NCBI RefSeq assembly: GCF_001427585.1
Contig: NZ_LMGY01000003.1
Location: 1-64,000 of the forward strand
Source of the DNA: Pseudoxanthomonas sp. Root630
GTDB taxonomy: Bacteria > Pseudomonadota > Gammaproteobacteria > Xanthomonadales > Xanthomonadaceae
Direction: 5' to 3'
DNA length: 64,000 nucleotides
Made by a program: the position numbers and the translations under genes. The notes under the pieces are model-generated. The model was given only the letters and a program-made list of their open reading frames with translations, made no database searches and was not told the origin of the DNA. Shown in pieces: positions 52,040 through 61,558 of this stretch; position 1 is the first letter of the stretch, and every line of letters starts with the position of its first letter.

Positions 52040-53338
52040 ATGACCGAACCTGTTTCCAGCTACTACCTTGCGACGGCAGCGCCGTCCCGTGCGCATGCGC
52101 CGCTGAAAGGGCGCCGTGAAGCAGCCGTTTGCGTGATCGGCGGGGGCTTCGCGGGGTTGAACACGGCGCTTGGGCTGGCCGAGCGTGGCGTGGGCGACGT
52201 CGTCCTGCTGGAGGCCAAGACCCCCGGTTTCGGGGCCTCCGGGCGCAACGGAGGATTCGTCTTCGGCGGTTTCTCGCGCGGCGAAGACGCGTTGTTCCGG
52301 GAACTCGGACCCGACCGTGCCAACGCGCTGTACGGCGGCACGGTCCAGGCGGTCGAGTTGATCCGGGAACGGATCAGGCGGTACGCGATCGAGTGCGAAC
52401 CCACCGAACAGGGCGTGATCTGGGCGAACTGGTTCAAGGACGGCGGCGTGCTGCGCGAACGCCAGAGCCTGCTGGCGCGGCACTACGATACGCACTGGAC
52501 CTGGTGGTCTCGGGAAGAGCTGCGAACCCGGGTTCACTCCGCCCGTTATCACGACGGTTTGTTCGAACCGCAGGGATTCCATTTCCATCCCCTGAACTAT
52601 GCGACGGGACTCGCGCGGGCCGCGGCCGACGCGGGCGTAGCCGTGCATGCGGATTCGCCAGCGGTTTCGCTGGAACGCATCGGCGGCGTGTGGCATGTCC
52701 GCACACCGGAAGGCGAGATCCAGGCTGCGCAGGTCGTGCTCGCGTGCGGTGGTTATCTCGCAGGCCTGCGTGCACGCGTCGATGCGGGCGTCCTGCCCAT
52801 CGCGACCTACGTGATGGTCACCTCGCCGTTGGGTTCCCGCATGTCCGAGGTGCTGCAGACGGGGGCCGCGATATACGACACGCGTTTCGCCTTCGATTAC
52901 TACCGACCGCTGCCGGATACCCGCATCCTCTGGGGAGGGCGGATTTCCGTGCTCGACCGGTCGCCGGCCGCGGTGCGCCGGCTGCTTTACCGGGACATGT
53001 TGAAGGTGTTTCCGCAACTGGAGGGTATCGGCGTCGACTACGCATGGTCGGGGCTGATGAGCTACGCACGCCACCAGATGCCGCAGATCGGACAGGTCGA
53101 GCCCGGCTTGTGGCTTGCGCAGGCGTTCGGCGGACATGGGGTCGCGCCCACCACGTTCGCGGGTGAAGTCCTGGCGGCCGCGATCGCAGAGGGCGACGGC
53201 CGATGGCGGGAGTTCGCCGACTATGGCCTGGTATCTGCGCTGAAACCTGCGGGATTCCTGGGAGCGCAGCTGAGCTACTGGTGGGCGGAATCCAGGGATG
53301 CCTGGAAGGACTGGCGGGAACAGGCGAGGGGAGGATGA
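52040..53338 (+). CDS. FAD-dependent oxidoreductase, PuuB/OrdL-like amine oxidase
   Basis: 432 residues. The FAD dinucleotide motif [21 protein letters not shown] lies near 31-51. [18 protein letters not shown] and the C-terminal [19 protein letters not shown] ... [12 protein letters not shown] match the DAO-fold gamma-glutamylputrescine oxidase/OrdL group. It probably oxidises an amine or amino-acid derivative to an aldehyde or keto product with release of hydrogen peroxide. A link with the putrescine genes aguA/aguB is possible but they lie about 10 kb away. It overlaps csaA by 4 bp. Confidence 0.88.
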   Translation: MTEPVSSYYLATAAPSRAHAPLKGRREAAVCVIGGGFAGLNTALGLAERGVGDVVLLEAKTPGFGASGRNGGFVFGGFSRGEDALFRELGPDRANALYGGTVQAVELIRERIRRYAIECEPTEQGVIWANWFKDGGVLRERQSLLARHYDTHWTWWSREELRTRVHSARYHDGLFEPQGFHFHPLNYATGLARAAADAGVAVHADSPAVSLERIGGVWHVRTPEGEIQAAQVVLACGGYLAGLRARVDAGVLPIATYVMVTSPLGSRMSEVLQTGAAIYDTRFAFDYYRPLPDTRILWGGRISVLDRSPAAVRRLLYRDMLKVFPQLEGIGVDYAWSGLMSYARHQMPQIGQVEPGLWLAQAFGGHGVAPTTFAGEVLAAAIAEGDGRWREFADYGLVSALKPAGFLGAQLSYWWAESRDAWKDWREQARGG

Positions 53339-53679
53339 GCGTGGAGAGCGGAGAGATCAGTTGGTCGGATTTCGAGAAGGTGCACTTGTGCGCCGGCACG
53401 GTCGTGCGCGTAGAACCCTTTCCGGAGGCACGCAAGCCGGCGTGGAAGGTCTGGGTGGACTTCGGGCCGCATGGCATCAGGAAGACCAGCGCGCAGATCC
53501 ATGCGCTCTACGGCGTGGATGACCTCGTAGGTCGGCAGGTCGTGGGCGTCATCAATTTCCCGCCCAAGCAGGTTGGGCCGTTCCTGTCGGAGTTCCTGCT
53601 TACCGGCTTCCACACCGATGCGGGGGTCGTGGTGACGGCGGTGGAGCGGCCCGTCCCCAACGGCGCGCGCCTGGCCTGA
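53335..53679 (+). CDS. csaA: tRNA-binding protein CsaA
   Basis: 114 residues from the ATG at 53335, with GAGG upstream and ATGA overlap with the preceding stop. The single OB-fold of the tRNA-binding family shows as [58 protein letters not shown] and a C-terminal [17 protein letters not shown]. Bacterial CsaA is a dimer with chaperone and tRNA-binding activity; its role is not settled. The hairpin after it ends the operon. Confidence 0.92.
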   Translation: MSVESGEISWSDFEKVHLCAGTVVRVEPFPEARKPAWKVWVDFGPHGIRKTSAQIHALYGVDDLVGRQVVGVINFPPKQVGPFLSEFLLTGFHTDAGVVVTAVERPVPNGARLA

Positions 53680-53697
53680 GTTTCGGTTCCCGGAAAC

Positions 53698-53728
53698 GGA
53701 CATGGCGCCTCGCGGCGCCATGTCCTTT
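53698..53728. terminator. bidirectional terminator hairpin between csaA and fadA
   Basis: A perfect 12 bp stem GGACATGGCGCC (53698-53709) / GGCGCCATGTCC (53714-53725), TCGC loop, then TTT. It lies between convergent genes and may stop both, weakly on the minus side. Confidence 0.7.
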
Positions 53729-53743
53729 GCAGCTTCCTGAGCG

Positions 53744-54949
53744 TCAGAGCGACTCGAAAATACCCGCCGCACCCATGCCGGTGCCGATGCACATGGTCAC
53801 CATGCCGTACTTCTTCTGGTGACGGCGCATGCCGTGCACGAGGGTGGCGGTGCGGATCGCGCCGGTCGCACCCAGCGGATGGCCCAGTGCGATGGCGCCG
53901 CCCAGCGGGTTGATCTTCGATGCGTCCAGTTCGCTGTCGCGGATCACGGCGAGTGCCTGCGCGGCGAACGCTTCGTTGAGCTCGATCCAGTCCAGCTGGT
54001 CCTTGGTCAGGCCAGCCTGCTTCAGGGCCTTCGGAATCGCCGCGATCGGGCCAATGCCCATCACTTCCGGGCGCACGCCGGCCACCGAGAAACTGACGAA
54101 GCGCGCCAGCGGGGTCAGGCCGTAATCCTTGATCGCCTGCTCCGACGCCAGCAGAACGCCCGCCGCGCCGTCGCTCATCTGCGAGGACGTGCCCGCGGTG
54201 ACGGTGCCGCCGAACTGCGGATTGCGGAACACCGTGCGCAGCTTGGCCAGGCCTTCCAGCGACGTGTCGGCGCGCGGGCCTTCGTCCTGTTCGACCAGCA
54301 GCTTCTTCAACCGCACCGTGTTGCCGGCGAGGTCGGGCTGGCGCGAGATCACTTCGTACGCGCTGATCTCGTCCCGGAACTCGCCCGCCGCCTGCGCCGC
54401 CAACGCCTTCTGGTGCGAAGCGACGGCGAACGCGTCCTGGTCTTCGCGCGAGATCTTCCATTCCTCGGCGACTTTTTCGGCGGTGATACCCATGCCGTAG
54501 GCGATGGCCACATGGTCGTTGTCGAACACGCTGGGCGCCATCGCGATCTTGTTGCCCATCATCGGCACCATGCTCATGCTCTCGGTGCCGCCGGCCAGCA
54601 TCAGGTCGGCGTTGCCGAGCCGGATCTGGTCCGCCGCCATCGCCACGGCCTGCAGGCCAGACGAGCAGAAGCGATTGATGGTCTGCGCGGCGATGGTGTT
54701 CGGCAGGCCGGCCAACAACAGGCCGATGCGCGCCACGTTCATGCCTTGCTCGGCTTCCGGCATCGCACAGCCGATGATGGCGTCGTCGATGCGGTTGACG
54801 TCGATGCCCGGGGCCTGGGCCACGACCGACTTCAGCACGTGCGCCAGCATGTCGTCCGGGCGGGTGTTACGGAACACGCCCTTGGGCGCCTTGCCGACCG
54901 GCGTGCGGGTGGCGGCGACGATATAGGCTTCTTGTACTTGCTTGCTCAT
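53744..54949 (-). CDS. fadA: acetyl-CoA C-acyltransferase (3-ketoacyl-CoA thiolase)
   Basis: 401 residues. The thiolase nucleophile is Cys95 in NRFCSSGLQAVA. The catalytic His is in LGGAIALGHPLGATGAIR, and the second Cys is in MCIGTGMGAAGIFESL. GGTESMSMVP is also typical. The enzyme cleaves 3-ketoacyl-CoA with CoA in the last step of beta-oxidation. It follows the multifunctional FadN-type gene by 26 bp on the same strand and is the last gene of the TetR-fadN-fadA operon. Confidence 0.96.
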   Translation of the reverse strand: MSKQVQEAYIVAATRTPVGKAPKGVFRNTRPDDMLAHVLKSVVAQAPGIDVNRIDDAIIGCAMPEAEQGMNVARIGLLLAGLPNTIAAQTINRFCSSGLQAVAMAADQIRLGNADLMLAGGTESMSMVPMMGNKIAMAPSVFDNDHVAIAYGMGITAEKVAEEWKISREDQDAFAVASHQKALAAQAAGEFRDEISAYEVISRQPDLAGNTVRLKKLLVEQDEGPRADTSLEGLAKLRTVFRNPQFGGTVTAGTSSQMSDGAAGVLLASEQAIKDYGLTPLARFVSFSVAGVRPEVMGIGPIAAIPKALKQAGLTKDQLDWIELNEAFAAQALAVIRDSELDASKINPLGGAIALGHPLGATGAIRTATLVHGMRRHQKKYGMVTMCIGTGMGAAGIFESL

Positions 54950-54975
54950 GTCTCGGTGTCCTGTGTCGTCGTCGG

Positions 54976-57348
54976 TCAGTTACGCAGCGGCTTGCCGGTC
55001 TTCAGCATGTGCGCGATGCGGGCCTGGGTCTTTTCCTGCTGGGCCAGTTCGACGAAGTGCTTGCGCTCCAGCTTGAGCAGCCATTCCTCGTCGACCACCG
55101 CGCCGCGATCCACTTCGCCGCCGCACAGCACAGTGGCGATGCGTACCGCGATCTCGTAGTCGTACGGGCTGATGAAGCGGCCTTCCAGCATGTTCACCAG
55201 CATCATCTTGAAGGTGGCGATGCCGACATCGCCGGCGACCTGGATGCGACGTGCAGGCAGGGGCGGGCGGTAACCCGTCTCGGCCAGCGCCAGGGCTTCC
55301 TGCTTGGCGATGTGCAGCAGCTCGTAGGCGTTGAAGGCGACCTTGTCGCCCGCGCGCATCAGGCCGAGTTCCTTGGCTTCGACGGCGGAAGCGGAGACCT
55401 TGGCCATCGCGATCGTCTCGAAGGTCTTCTTCAGCTCAGCGAACACATCGCCCCCCGGGCCTGCGGCCTGCGACGCGCGCACCGCGAGCTCCTTCAGGCC
55501 GCCGCCGGCCGGCAGCAGGCCGACGCCCGCTTCGACGAGACCGATGTAGCTTTCCAGGTGCGCGACGGTACGTGCACTGTGCATCTGGAACTCGCAGCCA
55601 CCGCCGAGGGCGAGGCCACGCACTGCGGCCACGACCGGCACCAGCGAATATTTGATGGCCTGGCTGGTCGCCTGGAAGTTGGCCACCATCGCCTCGAACT
55701 CGGCGATCTTGCCGGCCTGCAGCGCGCCCAGCGCACCGGCCAGGTCGGCACCGGCGGAGAAGGGTTCCTTGGGCTGCCAGATCACCAGACCCTTGAAGCG
55801 CTGTTCGGCGATCGCGACCGATTCCTGCACGCCGGCGAGCACCGCGTCGGACACCGTGTGCATCTTGGTCTTGAAGCTGATCACGCCGATGCCGTCGCCG
55901 TCGGTCCACAGGCGGACGCCATCGTTCTCGAACACCGTTTCGCCCGGTGCGAAGGCTTCGCCCAGCAGCGGATCGGGGAAACGCTGGCGCGCATAGACAT
56001 CCAGCGAGGAGCGCGGCAGCTTGGCGTTGCGGGCGGGGCTGTAGCTGCCCTCGGCGCTGTGCACGCCTTCGCGGCCGTCGAACACCCAGTTCGGCAGCGG
56101 TGCGCTGCTCATGGCCTTGCCGGCGACGATATCGTCGGCGATCCACTGCGCCACCTGCTTCCAGCCGGCGGCCTGCCAGGTCTCGAACGGGCCCAGCGAC
56201 CAGCCGTAACCCCAGCGGATCGCCAGGTCCACGTCGCGCGCGGTCTCGGCGATGTCGGCCAGGTGGTAGGCGCTGTAATGGAACAGATCGCGGAACACCG
56301 CCCACAGGAACTGCGCCTGCGGGTGCTGGCTCTCACGCAGCTTGGCGAACTTCTCGGCGGGGTTCCTGATCTTCAGGATCTCGACCACCTCGGGTGCCGC
56401 AGTGCGGTCGGAAGCGCGGTAGTCCTGCTTCTCCAGATCGAGGACCACGATGTCCTTGCCGACCTTGCGGAAGATGCCGGCGCCCGTCTTCTGGCCCAGT
56501 GCGCCCTTGGCGATAAGGGCCTCCAGCCACTTCGGCGACTTGAAGTAGGCGTGCCACGGATCATCCGGCAGGGTGTCGGCCATGGTCTTGATGACGTGGG
56601 CCATGGTGTCCAGGCCGACGACATCGGAGGTGCGGTAGGTGGCGGACTTCGGACGGCCGATCAGCGGGCCGGTGATGGCGTCCACCTCGTCGAAGCCCAG
56701 CTTGAACTCGCCCGTGTGATGGGCGGTGGCCAGGATCGAGAAGACGCCGATGCGGTTGCCGATGAAGTTGGGCGTGTCCTTCGCATACACCACGCCCTTG
56801 CCGAGCGTCGTCGTCAGGAAGGTCTCCAGGCCCTCGAGCACGGCCTTGTCCGTGGACTTGGCCGGAATGAGCTCCGCGAGGTGCATGTAGCGCGGCGGGT
56901 TGAAGAAGTGCACGCCGGAAAAACGATGGCGAAGTTCTTCTGGAAGAACTTCAGCCAACTTGTTGATTCCCAAGCCGGATGTGTTGCTCGCCAGCACGGC
57001 GTGCGGCGCCACGAACGGGGCGATCTTCTTGTACAGGTCCTGCTTCCAGTCCATCCGTTCGGCGATGGCCTCGATGATCAGATCGCAGCCCTTCAGGTGC
57101 TCCAGGCCGGTTTCGTAGTTGGCCGGCGTGATCGCCTCGGCCAGCGACTTGCTCGCCAGCGGCGCGGGGCTGAGCTTGGCCAGGTTGGCGATGGCTTTTT
57201 GCACGATGCCGTCCGGGTGCCCGTCCTTGGCGGGCAGGTCGAACAGCACCGTGTCGACGCCGGCGTTGGTCAGGTGCGCGGCGATCTGCGCGCCCATGAC
57301 ACCGGCGCCCAGCACGGCCGCCTTGCGTACAAGCAATGGATTGGACAT
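54976..57348 (-). CDS. 3-hydroxyacyl-CoA dehydrogenase / enoyl-CoA hydratase, FadN-type
   Basis: 790 residues from the ATG at 57348, which has AAGGAA upstream; another in-frame ATG at 57381 overlaps the TetR gene end. The NAD-binding dehydrogenase comes first (VRKAAVLGAGVMGAQIAAHL, catalytic region SGVHFFNPPRYM) and the crotonase domain last (EPFSAGADLAGAL, VRGLALGGGCEFQMHSAR, VEAGVGLLPAGGG). This order is opposite to E. coli FadB and like Bacillus FadN. It carries out hydration and dehydrogenation in beta-oxidation together with FadA. Co-transcribed with TetR upstream and fadA downstream. Confidence 0.93.
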   Translation of the reverse strand: MSNPLLVRKAAVLGAGVMGAQIAAHLTNAGVDTVLFDLPAKDGHPDGIVQKAIANLAKLSPAPLASKSLAEAITPANYETGLEHLKGCDLIIEAIAERMDWKQDLYKKIAPFVAPHAVLASNTSGLGINKLAEVLPEELRHRFSGVHFFNPPRYMHLAELIPAKSTDKAVLEGLETFLTTTLGKGVVYAKDTPNFIGNRIGVFSILATAHHTGEFKLGFDEVDAITGPLIGRPKSATYRTSDVVGLDTMAHVIKTMADTLPDDPWHAYFKSPKWLEALIAKGALGQKTGAGIFRKVGKDIVVLDLEKQDYRASDRTAAPEVVEILKIRNPAEKFAKLRESQHPQAQFLWAVFRDLFHYSAYHLADIAETARDVDLAIRWGYGWSLGPFETWQAAGWKQVAQWIADDIVAGKAMSSAPLPNWVFDGREGVHSAEGSYSPARNAKLPRSSLDVYARQRFPDPLLGEAFAPGETVFENDGVRLWTDGDGIGVISFKTKMHTVSDAVLAGVQESVAIAEQRFKGLVIWQPKEPFSAGADLAGALGALQAGKIAEFEAMVANFQATSQAIKYSLVPVVAAVRGLALGGGCEFQMHSARTVAHLESYIGLVEAGVGLLPAGGGLKELAVRASQAAGPGGDVFAELKKTFETIAMAKVSASAVEAKELGLMRAGDKVAFNAYELLHIAKQEALALAETGYRPPLPARRIQVAGDVGIATFKMMLVNMLEGRFISPYDYEIAVRIATVLCGGEVDRGAVVDEEWLLKLERKHFVELAQQEKTQARIAHMLKTGKPLRN

Positions 57349-57373
57349 GGAATTTCCTTGGATTGCAGGGGTT

Positions 57374-58003
57374 TCAGACATGGTCGGCGCGCAGGCCGGC
57401 CTCGGCGAAGCGGATGAGTTCGCGGGCGGCGCGCTCACGATGCGCGGCTTCCGTGACGCCCGTGGGGCGCTTGATCAGGCCGAAATCGGCCATGGCGTAG
57501 GTCAGGGCGCCGGAGAAAAAGTCCAGCCGCCAGTAAAGTTCTTCCTTGCTGAGGCCCGGCACGCAGGCGGCGATCGCCTTGCCGAATTCACGCAGGACGT
57601 GGCCGTAGTGGTCCGACAGGAACTGGCGCAGGCCATCGTTCTTCTCGGCGTACGCGCGGGCGATCACCCGGACGAAGGCGCCGCCGCCGTGGCGGTCCTG
57701 GGCGAGCGCCAGTGCCGGCTCGACGAACGCGGCCAGGATGGGGGCCAGTTCGCCAGGATGCCCGGCCAGCGCCTTCTCCAACTGGGACAGGCGGGCAGCG
57801 GTCATGTCGTCCATGCGGCGGCGGAACACCTCGTTGACGAGGTTCTCCTTGCTGCCGAAGTGGTAGTTCACGGCCGCGATGTTGACGTCGGCCCGACTGG
57901 TGACCTGGCGCAGCGAGGTGCCCGCGAACCCGTGCTGGGCGAACAGCTCTTCGGCTGCACCCAGGATCCGTTCCTTGGTCGAGAAATGCGTGGTGTTGGC
58001 CAT
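57374..58003 (-). CDS. TetR-family regulator of the fad operon, PsrA-like
   Basis: 209 residues. The N-terminal helix-turn-helix is GTSLRQVTSRADVNIAAVNYHFGSKENLV (recognition part around residues 30-55), and the rest is the helical ligand domain with the C-terminal block FGLIKRPTGVTEAAHRERAARE. It resembles Pseudomonas PsrA, a TetR repressor released by long-chain fatty acids. A PsrA-type palindrome lies 15 bp before its start, and fadN and fadA follow in the same direction, so it likely represses itself and the whole operon. Confidence 0.88.
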   Translation of the reverse strand: MANTTHFSTKERILGAAEELFAQHGFAGTSLRQVTSRADVNIAAVNYHFGSKENLVNEVFRRRMDDMTAARLSQLEKALAGHPGELAPILAAFVEPALALAQDRHGGGAFVRVIARAYAEKNDGLRQFLSDHYGHVLREFGKAIAACVPGLSKEELYWRLDFFSGALTYAMADFGLIKRPTGVTEAAHRERAARELIRFAEAGLRADHV

Positions 58004-58017
58004 GGCCCCTCCGGCAA

Positions 58018-58041
58018 TGAATCAAACGCTTGTTTGACTCA
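58018..58041. promoter_or_regulatory. PsrA-type operator palindrome
   Basis: TGAATCAAAC (58018-58027), spacer GCTT, GTTTGACTCA (58032-58041). The arms are complementary over ten bases with one mismatch. The core CAAAC-N4-GTTTG is the published Pseudomonas PsrA consensus, (G/C)AAAC-N2-4-GTTT(G/C). It sits 15 bp before the TetR start codon, where a bound repressor would block transcription start or early elongation of the fad operon. Confidence 0.75.
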
Positions 58042-58099
58042 TTGTCAGGGGTGGCTCCGGGCAAGTCATGCTGCTTTGCACAATCGCGACCCGCGAGGG

Positions 58100-58128
58100 C
58101 TGCAAACCGGCACGCGGTACGTTAGAAT
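58100..58128 (+). promoter_or_regulatory. possible ndk promoter
   Basis: CTGCAA (58100-58105) and TAGAAT (58123-58128) with a 17 bp spacer resemble sigma-70 boxes; the -10 is good and the -35 weak. A transcript would start near 58135, about 90 nt before ndk, and meet the terminator hairpin at 58151. Confidence 0.35.
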
Positions 58129-58149
58129 CTCGCTACGCTTTCTAGTCTA

Positions 58150-58175
58150 AGCCCGCGTTTCGACGCGGGTTTTTC
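58150..58175 (+). terminator. rho-independent terminator-like hairpin in ndk leader
   Basis: Stem GCCCGCG (58151-58157), TTTCGA loop, CGCGGGT, followed by a run of T in GTTTTTC. The orientation is plus-strand only. It lies about 15-20 bp after a plausible promoter and about 50 bp before ndk, with no plus-strand gene upstream, so attenuation or a short leader RNA is possible. Confidence 0.65.
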
Positions 58176-58223
58176 ATGTTAACCTTGGGCCGTAACGTGG
58201 CCCGCCCAACGGAGATAATCCCC

Positions 58224-58649
58224 ATGGCGCTGGAGCGCACCCTGTCGATCGTCAAGCCCGATGCCGTCGCCAAGAACGTCATCGGCGAAATCTATGCCCG
58301 TTTCGAAAAGAACGGTCTGAAGATCGTTGCCGTGAAGATGAAGCACCTGTCGCGTCGTGAAGCGGAAGGCTTCTACGCCGTGCACCGCGAGCGCCCGTTC
58401 TTCAACGCGCTGGTCGAGTTCATGATCTCCGGTCCGGTCGCCATCCAGGTGCTGGAAGGCGAGAGCGCCGTGCTGAAGCACCGCGACATCCTCGGCGCCA
58501 CCAACCCGAAGGACGCTGCGCCGGGCACGATCCGCGCCGACTTCGCCGATTCGATCGACGCCAATGCTGCGCACGGTTCGGATTCGGTCGAGAACGCCAA
58601 CATCGAAATCGCGTACTTCTTCGCCGCGACCGAAGTGTTCTCGCGCTGA
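58224..58649 (+). CDS. ndk: nucleoside diphosphate kinase
   Basis: 141 residues, the standard length. [21 protein letters not shown] opens the protein, and catalytic His117 lies in [12 protein letters not shown]. The start at 58224 follows CGGAGATAA; an upstream ATG at 58176 lies in the terminator area. The enzyme balances nucleoside triphosphate pools by phosphate transfer through His117. It is followed by rlmN after 10 bp, the usual order in gammaproteobacteria. Confidence 0.97.
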   Translation: MALERTLSIVKPDAVAKNVIGEIYARFEKNGLKIVAVKMKHLSRREAEGFYAVHRERPFFNALVEFMISGPVAIQVLEGESAVLKHRDILGATNPKDAAPGTIRADFADSIDANAAHGSDSVENANIEIAYFFAATEVFSR

Positions 58650-58659
58650 GCGACATGCG

Positions 58660-59883
58660 ATGAGCAGCCACGACCTGCCGCCGATCGAATTGAAGCTGGC
58701 CACGGACGCACCGTCCGTGGCCATCGGCGCGCCCGTGTCTGCGAAACAGAACCTGATGGACCTGGATCGCGAAGGGCTGGAACAGTTCTTCGTCGGCAAG
58801 CTCGGTGAGCAGAAGTTCCGCGCGCACCAGGTGATGAAGTGGATCCACCATCGCTACGTCACCGACTTCGAGCAGATGACCGATCTCGGCAAGAACCTGC
58901 GCGCGAAGCTGCAGGAACATGCCGAGGTGGTCGTGCCGCAGGTCGTGTTCGACAAGCCCTCGTCGGACGGTACCCACAAGTGGCTGCTGGGCATGGGCGT
59001 GGACGGCAAGAATGCCGTCGAAACCGTCTATATCCCCGACAAGAGCCGCGGCACGCTTTGCGTGTCGTCGCAGGTGGGTTGCGGCCTGAACTGCACCTTC
59101 TGCTCGACGGCCACGCAGGGCTTCAACCGTAACCTGACCACCGCCGAGATCATCGGCCAGGTGTGGGTGACGGCGCGCCATCTGGGCAACGTGCCCGCAC
59201 AGAACCGTCGCCTCACCAACGTGGTGATGATGGGCATGGGCGAGCCGCTGCTGAATTTCGACAACGTCGTGCGCGCGATGAACATCATGCGCGACGACCT
59301 GGGTTACGGCCTGGCCAGCAAGCGCGTCACGCTGTCGACGTCCGGCCTGGTGCCGATGATCGACCGGCTGTCCACCGAAACCGACGTGTCGCTGGCCGTC
59401 TCGCTGCATGCGCCGAACGACGCGCTGCGCGAACAGCTGGTGCCGCTCAACAAGAAGTACCCCATCGCAGAACTCATGGCGTCGTGCGTGCGCTATCTGC
59501 GGGCGAACAAGAAGCGCGACTCGGTCACGTTCGAGTACACGCTGATGAAGGGCGTGAACGACCAGCCCGAGCATGCGCGCCAGCTGGCGCAGCTGATGCG
59601 CAAGTTCAGCAACGCCGCACAGCTGAAGGATGCGGGCAAGGTCAATCTCATTCCGTTCAATCCGTTCCCCGGTACCCGCTACGAGCGGGCGCCGGAAGAA
59701 GACATCCGCGCGTTCCAGAAACTGCTGCTCGATGCGCAGGTGCTGACGATGGTGCGCCGCACGCGCGGCGACGACATCGATGCGGCCTGCGGACAGCTGA
59801 AGGGCCAGGTGATGGATCGCACCCGCCGCCAGGCGGAGTTCCGTCGCCACCTGCAGGAACAGGGTATCGACGATGCGGCATAA
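58660..59883 (+). CDS. rlmN: dual-specificity 23S rRNA/tRNA methyltransferase RlmN
   Basis: 407 residues of the radical SAM family. The cluster-binding CxxxCxxC is in [48 protein letters not shown] and [17 protein letters not shown] are typical RlmN blocks. The catalytic Cys pair also includes one late Cys ([12 protein letters not shown]). It makes 2-methyladenosine at A2503 of 23S rRNA and A37 of some tRNAs. Its end overlaps pilF by 11 bp. Confidence 0.96.
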   Translation: MSSHDLPPIELKLATDAPSVAIGAPVSAKQNLMDLDREGLEQFFVGKLGEQKFRAHQVMKWIHHRYVTDFEQMTDLGKNLRAKLQEHAEVVVPQVVFDKPSSDGTHKWLLGMGVDGKNAVETVYIPDKSRGTLCVSSQVGCGLNCTFCSTATQGFNRNLTTAEIIGQVWVTARHLGNVPAQNRRLTNVVMMGMGEPLLNFDNVVRAMNIMRDDLGYGLASKRVTLSTSGLVPMIDRLSTETDVSLAVSLHAPNDALREQLVPLNKKYPIAELMASCVRYLRANKKRDSVTFEYTLMKGVNDQPEHARQLAQLMRKFSNAAQLKDAGKVNLIPFNPFPGTRYERAPEEDIRAFQKLLLDAQVLTMVRRTRGDDIDAACGQLKGQVMDRTRRQAEFRRHLQEQGIDDAA

Positions 59884-60688
59884 GGCGATCTGCCTGCTGC
59901 TGATCCCCCTCCTGCTGGCCACCGCCTGCAGCCGATTCACCTTCGTCCGCTCCAAGATGGAACGCAAGGACGGCGAGCAACTGACCCAGGACTACTCCGT
60001 CAAGGACAGCCCCGAGGTAAAGCGTCGCCAATCCGTGCAGATGATGCTGGCACGCTCCGTACAGCGCCTGCAGGCCGGCGACCTGGACACTGCCGAGAAG
60101 GAAGCGCGGGCCGCATTGAAGCAGGCGCCGGACTCCGCGGACGCCCTGACGTTGCTGGCAGTCATTGCGGACCGTCGCGGGCAGTCAGGCCCGGCCGGCG
60201 AGCACTATCGCCGCGCGGCGGAACTCGCGCCGGGACAGGGCGCCGCGCAGAACAATTACGGTACGTGGCTCTGCGCGAACGGCTTCGAAGCCGAATCACT
60301 CGTCTGGTTCGACCGGGCGGTGCAGGCGCGGGGTTATGGCACGCCTGAAGTGGCGCTCGCCAATGCCGGCAACTGCGCACTGGCCACCGGCCAGACGGAG
60401 CGCGCCGAGCGGGACCTGCGGCAGGCGCTCTCGCGCGATTCGACCAACGCGACCGCGCTCGGCGCGATGGCAGAACTGGAGTTCCGCAGGCAGCAGTACC
60501 TGTCCGCGCGGGCCTTCGTCGAGCGGAGGTTGGCTGCGGGGCCCGCCTCCGTGGCAGTGTTGAAACTCGCATCACAGATCGAGGAAAGACTCGGCGACAA
60601 GGCCGCTGCCAGTCGATATGTTCAGCGCATTCGGGCGGAGTTCCCCGACGCGCGGGACGTCACAACCGGGGGAAACGCAGGGCCATGA
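59873..60688 (+). CDS. pilF: type IV pilus assembly lipoprotein PilF/PilW
   Basis: 271 residues. The lipoprotein signal has lipobox ATAC with Cys19 ([16 protein letters not shown]). Six TPR-like repeats follow, including [41 protein letters not shown] and [19 protein letters not shown]. PilF helps PilQ secretin reach the outer membrane and form multimers. It starts inside rlmN and ends overlapping rodZ by 4 bp, so the three are translated together. Confidence 0.92.
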   Translation: MRHKAICLLLIPLLLATACSRFTFVRSKMERKDGEQLTQDYSVKDSPEVKRRQSVQMMLARSVQRLQAGDLDTAEKEARAALKQAPDSADALTLLAVIADRRGQSGPAGEHYRRAAELAPGQGAAQNNYGTWLCANGFEAESLVWFDRAVQARGYGTPEVALANAGNCALATGQTERAERDLRQALSRDSTNATALGAMAELEFRRQQYLSARAFVERRLAAGPASVAVLKLASQIEERLGDKAAASRYVQRIRAEFPDARDVTTGGNAGP

Positions 60689-61497
60689 TGGAAACGGTGA
60701 GTGGGGGCATGCCGCAGGGGTGCGGCGATGCACTGCGGTCGGCGCGCGAGCGGGCCGGCCTGTCGATACAGGATGTCAGCCAGCGACTGAAGATGCCGGT
60801 CAAGGTGGTCCAGGCCCTGGAAGCGGGGCAGTGGGACCAGTCCGGCGGTGCGGTGTTCGTGCGCGGGCAGCTGCGCAGCTACGGACGCCTGCTGAAGGTG
60901 GATGTGGAGCCGTTCCTGCACCAGGCGGAGACGGCGGTCGCGCCGCCGGCCGAACTGGTCAGCCACGGCCACACGCCCCAGTTGCAGTACTTCTTCGAGA
61001 GCTTCAAGCGCCGCGCCATCTATGTGGTGTTGACGGTGGTGATCGTCACGCCGATCTGGATGGCGCTGCGACCCGCATCCGGGCCCGCGCCGGAGGCCGC
61101 CACGGCCTCGCTGGACGTGGTGCCGGAGGCCGCCACTGCGGTCGGTGATGATGCAGCGCCGTCCAAGTCCGCGGCGCGTCCGCAAGCGGCTCCCTTCGTC
61201 GCGTCGATGGCGCCGATGCCTCGCACGGCGTCGTCGTGGCTCTCGCTGACCTTCAAGGGCGACAGCTGGGTCGAGATCACCGCGCCAGACGGTCGCAAGG
61301 TGGAGCAGGCGCTGGTGCGTGCGGGCGAGGAACGACGTTATGCGCAGGGCGAAGTGGGGCGCATCAAATTGGGCGATGCCACGGCGGTCGAGGTTCAGCA
61401 AGCGGGGAGTACGGTGGACTTGGCGCCGTTCCAGCGAGCGAACGTTGCACGCTTTACGGTATCCTCTGAGGGTTCCCTAGCGCCGGTCGGTGACTGA
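60685..61497 (+). CDS. rodZ: cytoskeletal protein RodZ
   Basis: 270 residues. The N-terminal helix-turn-helix of the Xre type (GDALRSARERAGLSIQDVSQRLKMPVKVVQALE) binds MreB in RodZ proteins. One membrane helix follows at about 111-127 (AIYVVLTVVIVTPIWMAL), then a Pro/Ala linker and a periplasmic DUF4115 domain (WLSLTFKGDSWVEITAPDGRKV). It maintains rod shape. In many gammaproteobacteria ispG follows rodZ, but here yfgM comes next after 61 bp. Confidence 0.92.
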   Translation: MMETVSGGMPQGCGDALRSARERAGLSIQDVSQRLKMPVKVVQALEAGQWDQSGGAVFVRGQLRSYGRLLKVDVEPFLHQAETAVAPPAELVSHGHTPQLQYFFESFKRRAIYVVLTVVIVTPIWMALRPASGPAPEAATASLDVVPEAATAVGDDAAPSKSAARPQAAPFVASMAPMPRTASSWLSLTFKGDSWVEITAPDGRKVEQALVRAGEERRYAQGEVGRIKLGDATAVEVQQAGSTVDLAPFQRANVARFTVSSEGSLAPVGD

Positions 61498-61558
61498 CCC
61501 GCGCGCGGGTCTGTCCAACCTAGACCAAGACCCCGCCTGAGACGGGGCAAGAGAGCGC

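Noticed and set aside
55009..57417. A long plus-strand frame opposite the fadN-type gene
   Set aside because: Antisense shadow of a well-defined two-domain enzyme.
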